DNA of 14,951 nt from Gryganskiella cystojenkinii. Taxonomy: Eukaryota > Mortierellomycota > Mortierellomycetes > Mortierellales > Mortierellaceae. Under the pieces are notes generated by a model that was given only the letters and a program-made list of their open reading frames with translations, searched no databases and had not been told where the DNA came from. Shown here in pieces: positions 9,947 to 14,951 of the stretch; positions within the stretch are counted from its first letter, which is position 1; every line of letters starts with the position of its first letter. The stretch is taken from NCBI GenBank assembly GCA_015852425.1, contig JAAAIG010000911.1:1-14951 (forward strand), read 5' to 3'. The position numbers were made by a program, and so were the translations under genes.

Positions 9947-11515
9947 TTAAAGGAAAAGGTCAATAGCAAGGGCCACGATAAAGAAACCCCCAGCCACCCT
10001 TCCGGGGATACTCCAGGGTCGAAGAGAGAAAGATTTCGAGGCTGAGGAGGCTGTGTTATTACCACCAGTTGTTGTACAAGAGGAATTCGAGTTGTCATTG
10101 GTGGTCGTGTTGGGGACTGGTCCAGAGACGACATATTCTTGGACCCATTGGCCAACGGGAATGTTGTAGATCATCAATGTGTTTGGCATAACCCCATCCT
10201 GGTTTCGTCCTAACCATCGTAATCATCACCCCCCTCCGCAGTTAACGGAAGAACCAGAATACGTGTTACCATTACTCGAACAAATATATATATATACCGT
10301 CTCAAACTCTTTTTTGTTTCTTACCTCCCCAGACGATGAAACTATCGCCGTTAGTTGCACAGGCATGACTCGACCGCGCTCGGTTAATTGGGGCGTCCGG
10401 CCCCTTAGTCCAAGTGAGGGTTTTGATATCGAGAATGTAGATGCTCGAACTAAAAACTTTTGCCTTAACGGTGTCGCCAACAAGACCTCCAAAGAGGATC
10501 ATCCTGTTGTTATCGGATGCTATTTTCACATGAAGAAGAACGCCGTAAAAATCTGAACTGCGCGGCCATTTTTTTTTTTTTTTTTGCTTGGCCCTTGGCT
10601 TACTTTGCACCATGCAATGAGAGCTAACTTCTCCAGGCGAAGGTCCTTGAGTTTGCTGGTTAGTGGTCACAGATGAGCAAACTATCATGGTTTACAATCT
10701 TTCAAATCCCCACAGTTATATCTACGATGATCAATATGTACAAAACATCTTACCAAGAGCTTCCAAGACTTGGTCGAGTAGACAAGCTCGAATAAGTTCG
10801 GATTTGGCGCACCGGTCACGACCCCTGTCCCTCCGTACAACATCATCGAGTTCCTCATCTCAGAAAGTACCCAAGAATAATCATTGACCGATTCAGTCAT
10901 CTGGATTGGCATCGGACTCTGCGTCACATTATCCTGTTTCCCGTATTCGGCACTCACAGAACACAATGTCGGCATCGTTGGGGTATTTGGATCCAAGCAA
11001 CCGTTCGGAATGAGAAGAGCCTCTTCGCCACTGCTTGAGCTGCTAGGATCCATCAGGGCTCTGATTCCTCCCAAAGACGAAAACGAAGTGCCGCCCAAAT
11101 CGGTCGTCTTTGTCCAGACACCGATTGGAATATCGTACTTGACAAGGACAGAACCACCTCCGCCCCATATGTAGATTGATTTTCTGTCCAAAGAAGCTGT
11201 CATGGATTTGTCCCAGACTTTTGGGGATGAATTGTTATCGCCTGAAGTGATCGCGAGGGCCTTCCAAGGTGGTGATTGAACGTTAAAGGGCTTTGTGAGG
11301 TCGAGCGAATAAAACCCGGTGGTAAAAGCGTCCGAAGATGTGGAATGGGTATTGATGAGACCACCCTGGACATAGAATGTGCCATTGACGGTCGTGTACT
11401 GAGGACCCATTACGGCGGCCAAAGGCGGAATATCGTTGCACTGAGCATGACTCAGCGCGAGAAGACCAGTAAGGATAACGGCGAGAGCGAAAGTAGGAGA
11501 GGTCATAGTCCCCAT
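9947..11515 (-). CDS. K3: tail-less kelch-type surface protein, possibly GPI-anchored
   Basis: Four exons were rebuilt: 11515-10754, 10655-10604, 10519-10325 and 10209-9947, giving 423 residues. Donors are GTAAGA, GTAAGC and GTAAGA; intron phases equal those of K1 and K2. Residues 1 to about 24 are a signal peptide ending at SHA. The ectodomain has the family glycine pairs (YVQGG, IWGGGG, LYGGTG, ILFGG, VWGG) and the conserved HACATNGDSF and IPVGQWVQEYV blocks. After a Thr/Asn/Ser-rich stalk comes RPWSIPGR and a final hydrophobic run, VAGGFFIVALAIDLFL, directly followed by TAA. The basic stop-transfer residues and cytoplasmic tail of K1/K2 are missing. Small residues (NNTASSAS), a spacer and a hydrophobic end are the layout of a GPI-anchor signal, so GPI anchoring is possible; a tail-anchored or decayed receptor is the alternative. 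A poly-A tract (coding strand) lies in intron 2. Confidence 0.8.
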
Positions 11516-11667
11516 GGTTTATCACTGCTAGTACGTTCTAGGCGAAGAAATGGACAGAAAAAAGGAGGGGCAAAAGGGAAGCCTTAAAAAAAGTGGGATG
11601 AAAACAAGAGAGAGAATGAAGGTGGGAAAGAAAATTTGGAGGACACAAAAGAGTATTTTTTTTTTGA
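11516..11667 (-). promoter_or_regulatory. Presumed K3 promoter, pyrimidine-rich on the coding strand
   Basis: Directly upstream of the K3 ATG the - strand is C/T-rich for about 130 bases, like the flanks of K1 and K2, and no TATA box is seen. It ends at a T-run (about 11656-11665 on the +) followed by GAG, which on the + strand resembles a 3' splice acceptor abutting the broken gene next door. Confidence 0.35.
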
Positions 11668-12213
11668 GCCGCCGCCGTCTCTCTTGTCGAGGGCGGCGAA
11701 AATGCGAAAATAAAATTGCAAACTTTGTGCGACGACAGCCTCCTCTCAAAACTCGTGATCAAGTACTCGAACCCAAACCAGCTCCACCCCTCCAGCAACC
11801 CCCTTATCAAAAAAGTTCGCTGCGCCAAAAGTCAAGTCGCCGATGAAGTCACCCAAGTTGAAATCAATTCCGGCGCCGGCCTTTAGGATAGCCCTAGCGC
11901 AAAGCACTTAAGTTCCCACAGTCCAGTCGAGAGAATATCCCCGATTCAAGGAGTTTCTCCAGCTCAAAATATCTTTCACAACAGAGTCAACAGCTATTTA
12001 TGCCAGAGTTGGAGCAAGGATATATTGACCGAGATGAACAACACTGCGCAGGAGGTCCAGGACAACATCCCGAAGAATGATACCGAGGTCGTCGACGCGC
12101 TCAAGACGACTCAAGACTGCCTAGCCAATTTCCTCGACTGAGCCAATGCCATCTTTCGAATTAAGTACGAGTGTGATACTGAAAAGCAAGCTAACAAGAC
12201 CGTCTCTACGTGA
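11668..12213 (+). pseudogene. Broken 3' part of an unrecognised + strand gene
   Basis: One + frame runs from 11668 to a TGA at 12211-12213 with only two internal stops, TAG at 11884 and TGA at 12139. Codon choice is gene-like, with many C- or G-ending codons (e.g. CTC, GTC, GAC, AAC, ATC around 11730-11860 and 12034-12138). Recognisable stretches read LCDDSLLSKLVIKYSN, ADEVTQVEINSG and, after an ATG at 12034, TAQEVQDNIPKNDTEVVDAL. AATAAA at 12251-12256 lies about 40 bases after the last stop. The T-run plus GAG at 11656-11668 could be the acceptor of a lost upstream intron. No start or upstream exon is seen; K3's promoter lies there instead. The 11884 stop could be avoided only with a poor GTTGAA donor; no GT-AG pair removes the 12139 stop. 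I do not recognise the family. Confidence 0.5.
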
Positions 12214-12250
12214 ATCCAAGCAACGACGACACAAAGGGCAAAAGGCAAAT

Positions 12251-12256
12251 AATAAA
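12251..12256 (+). terminator. AATAAA relic signal after the + strand pseudogene
   Basis: AATAAA on the + strand lies 38 bases past the TGA at 12211-12213, which supports the view that a + strand transcript once ended here. The converging - strand gene ends at 12320, so the two 3' ends face each other about 107 bases apart. Confidence 0.4.
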
Positions 12257-12319
12257 ATCCAGGAAGTTTAATCCACACAGAATCCAGGGAATAAAGGTAA
12301 TAAGGGGATATACAGAGAT

Positions 12320-13210
12320 CTATGGCAAGTAGATGCATGTAACTGCAGTAAGGGACTTGCCGTTTGTGTATCCAAGTGGGCACAAGGTATCCTTGTTGTC
12401 CCGAATCTTCTTTAAGTTTCTGAGTCCGAGAAATTTGACATCAGAACAGTCTCGAGGGCGACCTTGGTTATTGGTTTTGAAAGTCCAGAGCTTGCCATCA
12501 GTGACCGACTTGTCGATATACTGGTATTCCCAGCCATCATGCTCCTTTGCCATGAACCACTTGTCCCTTGTCTTGAAATCAATGGTCTGGTCTTTGCAAA
12601 CCAGTTCCTGGTCCCACTGCTGGTCATCGCGCGCGAGTTGCCACGAACTTCCAGTGCAGCGCAACCTGTAGGACACACTGGTGGGTGTGCATGTCTCATT
12701 TACTGGCACGGTGTAGCCATACGCAACTTCCACGCCGTGGCTATATTCTTGGGTATAGGTATAGCTCGCTCCATAGGTGGCAGACATCTTTACTTCGGCG
12801 ATACCAGGGACCCCTCCACTTGCCTCGACGGAGTAAGATGCGTGGACACCAATCTCGTCTCTGAAAGTCTGTGAATCTTTGAAAGTGGCGGTAAGAGTGC
12901 ATGGAGCTGCGGACTTGGCAGGACAGATCAGCGCACTTCCGAATTTGTTTTCAGGACCGATTTCCACCTCACAGGACTCGATAGCAGCAACCTTCCATCT
13001 CGAATTCGTGAAACTGAACATGTAGGATTGGGCTTTGTTTGCTTTCGCGGCGCTGCTGCCGTGGAGAGTGGCAAGTGTAGCGTTGAGATTTTGGCTGGCG
13101 TCGGCTCGTCGATGAAGGGCCGCATACTCGTTAGGCGCCAGAGAGATACTTCGGGTATGACCAAGGTGCGCGCACCAGACAAGTAGGATTGACAGAAATT
13201 CGAGTTTCAT
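12320..13210 (-). CDS. Secreted cysteine-rich protein with aerolysin-like central region (putative pore-forming protein)
   Basis: An intronless frame gives 296 residues from the ATG at 13210. The frame is open to an ATG at 13351, but a TATA box at 13372-13378 puts transcription start at about 13340-13350, so the inner ATG, which begins a clear signal peptide (MKLEFLSILLVWCAHLG), is preferred. Residues 103-172 have the pattern seen in aerolysin/ETX-MTX2 and natterin-like proteins: a Thr/Ser-alternating strand (CTLTATFKDSQTF), then strands rich in Ser, Thr and Tyr around a GG-x-PGIAEVK turn, ending VPVNETC. Cys104 and Cys174 bracket this segment. The C-terminal half has six further cysteines and aromatic residues and no family I recognise. 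In known members that central region forms the membrane-spanning barrel. Target and activity here are unknown, and the family call is by eye. Confidence 0.6.
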   Translation of the reverse strand: MKLEFLSILLVWCAHLGHTRSISLAPNEYAALHRRADASQNLNATLATLHGSSAAKANKAQSYMFSFTNSRWKVAAIESCEVEIGPENKFGSALICPAKSAAPCTLTATFKDSQTFRDEIGVHASYSVEASGGVPGIAEVKMSATYGASYTYTQEYSHGVEVAYGYTVPVNETCTPTSVSYRLRCTGSSWQLARDDQQWDQELVCKDQTIDFKTRDKWFMAKEHDGWEYQYIDKSVTDGKLWTFKTNNQGRPRDCSDVKFLGLRNLKKIRDNKDTLCPLGYTNGKSLTAVTCIYLP

Positions 13211-13232
13211 TGCGCGATGAGTGGTACGGGGT

Positions 13233-13291
13233 GGTTCTTGAGATGGTTCTTGAGGTAGTTCTTGAGTAGTTCTTGTAGCAGTTCCTGTAAT
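13233..13291 (-). repeat. Five tandem 11-12-bp units in the leader of the aerolysin-like gene
   Basis: On the coding strand the unit is close to ACCTCAAGAACC, repeated five times end to end just upstream of the ATG at 13210, with drift toward the distal end. If the TATA box at 13372-13378 is used, the array lies in the untranslated leader. Confidence 0.7.
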
Positions 13292-13304
13292 TGAAGTAAG
13301 AGTG

Positions 13305-13319
13305 GTCACTGGCAGTGAC
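13305..13319. promoter_or_regulatory. Palindrome GTCACTG-n-CAGTGAC
   Basis: Two perfect 7-base arms with a single-base centre lie about 55 bases downstream of the TATA box and 95 bases upstream of the ATG at 13210. Such a dyad could bind a dimeric regulator or form a small hairpin in the leader; the sequence does not show which, if either. Confidence 0.35.
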
Positions 13320-13371
13320 TCCGAGGTCTTGTGGAATTGTGTTGAGGTCATTACTCGATATCGCGGCCTCT

Positions 13372-13378
13372 TTTTATA
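13372..13378 (-). promoter_or_regulatory. TATA box (TATAAAA) of the aerolysin-like gene
   Basis: TGTATAAAAAGAGG on the - strand is a consensus TATA element. Normal spacing predicts transcription start near 13340-13350 and a leader of about 135 bases. The kelch genes lack a comparable element, so this gene probably has its own, more switchable control. Confidence 0.6.
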
Positions 13379-14026
13379 CAGATCGATTTGTTCCTCGGTT
13401 CTCTAGTATTAACCCTGAAACTTGTCTTTCAACGTCCCAAAGAACATTGACATGCTCCCCTTCGGAAAGGGACAGAAGGGTGGAGGAAAGATCAAAGGCG
13501 CATCGATAAAAGAAATGGGTGAATAATCACGAAAATCCCTTATTCTGCGGGGGAAATGCCTTGATAGTCACATCTTCTTGTATCCCTTGACGTTATTCAG
13601 ACTCTCCTCCTGGATCCCAACTTCATCTCGACCCCTCCTGGGTTCCAGGATCCCTAGATCATCTCGACTCCTTCACAGTCTTCAGGCTCCCTTGTATCTC
13701 GGCACTTCCTGATTTTCAGTATCCATCTCGGCTCTCCTACAGTCGTACCGTGGACATCCGTCTATCTTAGTAGTAAAGACTGGCAGATGATTGAATTGAA
13801 AGAACAAGGAGAACTGGTATCTGCGCCTCCGTCTGGGCGATCTGAATTGAGAGAGGGGGTGTAGTGCTCCTTGTATAATTGAAATATAAGTTGTTTTCCC
13901 TTGAGCAACAGGCGGATGCTCTGTCCGCTAATCAATTGTACTTTCCGACATCCTGTCTGGACCGTTTCGGCTCTCCCACCTCCTATCATTCCTACATCCC
14001 TTATCCATCCTGGTGCCTAATTAATC
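13379..14026. other. Gene-free region with degenerate ~35-bp pyrimidine-rich repeats
   Basis: The first 200 bases are upstream sequence of the aerolysin-like gene. From about 13600 to 13750 the word (C/T)ATCTCG(A/G)C recurs at about 13624, 13660, 13695 and 13724, set in C/T-rich text with TCCTGG/TTCAGG-type linkers. No convincing coding frame was found; the 75-codon - strand frame at 13762-13989 has no recognisable feature. Confidence 0.5.
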
Positions 14027-14520
14027 AGATCCCTTGCATCCCCTGAATGCCTATGCCTTGATCAACACGACCCCTCGAGGTTTCGCACCTTTTGATCGTC
14101 TCGTTCCTGAAAACATCTCGGGGAGTTTCTTGCATCCATCAACCATCCCTTAACCGCTGGTGTGGCAGATCCCTTGCACCTCCTGAATTCTTATGCCTTG
14201 ATCAACTCAACCACTCGAGGTTTCTCGCACCTTTTGATCGTCTCTGTTCCCGAATACCTCTCGGGGAATTTCTTGCATCCTTTCACCATCCCGAGCCCCG
14301 TTGGGTTTCCAGATCCCTTGCACCTCCTAGATTCCTTGCACCTCCTAGATTCCTCTTCCTCGACCATCTCGACCCTGGAGTTTCTCGCACCTTTTCATCG
14401 TCTCAACTGTCTCTCCTTTCCTGAATACCTCTCGGGGCATTTCTTGCATCCCTTAACCATATGAACCCCGCTGGTGTCGCAGATCTCTTGCACCCCCCTG
14501 GATACATATGCCTTGATCAT
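14027..14520. repeat. Tandem repeat, unit about 140-170 bp, 3.3 copies
   Basis: Units begin with AGAT(C/T)(C/T)CTTGCA at 14027, 14167, 14311 and 14481 (spacings 140, 144 and 170; the last copy is partial). Shared internal words in order are ATGCCTTGATCA, CTCGAGGTTTC, GCACCTTTT-ATCGTCTC, ATCTCGGGG or CTCTCGGGG, and TTTCTTGCATCC. The third unit is longer, partly because an 18-bp segment (TTGCACCTCCTAGATTCC) is itself doubled at 14318-14353. The array is pyrimidine-rich on the + strand. The two open frames of about 100 codons through it repeat the same peptide words and are read as by-products of the array. Confidence 0.8.
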
Positions 14521-14666
14521 CTATATCTCTTTGGCTTCTTGAATGTTTGATGGCTACTTCTCCCTGGACTCTATTTTCTATGAATTATGACCAGTGAATC
14601 ACTTGCGACAGAACGCTGAACAGTATTAGAATATTCACCCTGAGTACCACTGCCGTTCCTCTGATG

Positions 14667-14674
14667 TATAAAAG
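14667..14674 (+). promoter_or_regulatory. TATA box (TATAAAAG) pointing out of the window
   Basis: TATAAAAG on the + strand is followed by C/T-rich sequence typical of a fungal transcription start region. Downstream, CAAG-GTATAA at about 14736 and a TTTTAATC...TTTAG ending near 14820 could be a leader intron. The first ATG with an open frame to the window edge is at 14893. The gene, if real, lies mostly beyond the window. Confidence 0.35.
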
Positions 14675-14892
14675 CCTCTCTCACCTTAAATATTCTCTCT
14701 TACGTCTCTTATCCTCGTGCCCACATCCATTTGCAAGGTATAAATTAGATCTTTCGTGAAAATCCTGTAATCAATATCTACATTGTGAGCTAACTTTCAT
14801 TCCACATTTTAATCATTTAGTTGTTAATTTTTACAAGACCAAAAAAGAAAAAAAAAAAAATCATCCTTAGCCTTCTGCACAGAAAAAATCGT

Positions 14893-14951
14893 ATGGTTCA
14901 AACTGGTTCAGTGTTCTCTGCATTTGAACAACAGCTTTTTTTTTTTTTTTT
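14893..14951 (+). CDS. Possible start of a gene cut by the window edge
   Basis: An ATG at 14893 opens 19 codons (MVQTGSVFSAFEQQLF...) and then runs into a T homopolymer at the window end. It lies about 225 bases downstream of the TATA box at 14667. Length is far too short to judge, and the homopolymer may mark low-complexity or unreliable sequence. Confidence 0.12.
   Translation, partial: MVQTGSVFSAFEQQLFFFF

Noticed and set aside
10179..10556. 125-codon + strand frame across K3 exons 3-4
   Set aside because: It is antisense to well-supported K3 exons and introns and shows no domain.
13211..13351. N-terminal extension of the aerolysin-like protein to the ATG at 13351
   Set aside because: The TATA box is only about 27 bases away, so this ATG is unlikely to be in the transcript with a usable leader; the inner ATG begins a signal peptide.
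14092..14464. Two + strand frames of 100-110 codons in the tandem repeat
   Set aside because: Both simply translate the repeat units in two frames, giving the same words over and over; no promoter, signal or homology.
1..14951. CRISPR arrays, tRNA or rRNA genes
   Set aside because: No regularly spaced identical repeats with unique spacers and no cloverleaf or rRNA-like sequence were noticed; the only arrays are degenerate direct repeats.

Overview
The window looks like fungal nuclear DNA. Its genes carry short GT-AG introns of about 84-160 nt, AATAAA signals sit downstream of several stops, and intergenic DNA is AT-rich with homopolymers. The protein types (tandem kelch ectodomain proteins with one membrane span and a long Ser/Pro-rich tail) suggest an early-diverging filamentous fungus, possibly Mortierella-like. 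That placement is an inference; no rRNA or other marker is present.

Layout: (1) 278-950, + strand: a stop- and frameshift-ridden fragment resembling the protease-to-reverse-transcriptase part of a Ty3-type retrotransposon. (2) 1046-3924, 4748-7762 and 9947-11515, all on the - strand: three tandem paralogues, here called K1, K2 and K3, with signal peptide, kelch-type beta-propeller and C-terminal hydrophobic segment. I rebuilt each from four exons with identical intron positions and phases, including an invariant 52-nt second exon. K1 and K2 continue into roughly 420-450-residue low-complexity cytoplasmic tails ending in a conserved charged helix. K3 stops inside the hydrophobic segment and may be GPI-anchored. 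(3) 8984-9670, - strand: a small secreted protein of unknown family between K3 and K2. (4) 11668-12213, + strand: the broken 3' part of an unrecognised gene. (5) 12320-13210, - strand: a cysteine-rich secreted protein whose centre resembles the membrane-inserting region of aerolysin/ETX-MTX2-type pore-forming proteins, with a good TATA box. (6) 13600-14520: pyrimidine-rich degenerate tandem repeats, followed by a + strand TATA box pointing out of the window.

How the genes might work together: the kelch paralogues look like a small family of cell-surface proteins. Two could pass a signal to the cytoplasm through shared short tail motifs; one keeps only the ectodomain and an anchor. Their ligand and function cannot be read from the sequence. 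The secreted aerolysin-like gene is a neighbour with a different promoter type, and nothing in the sequence ties it to the receptors.
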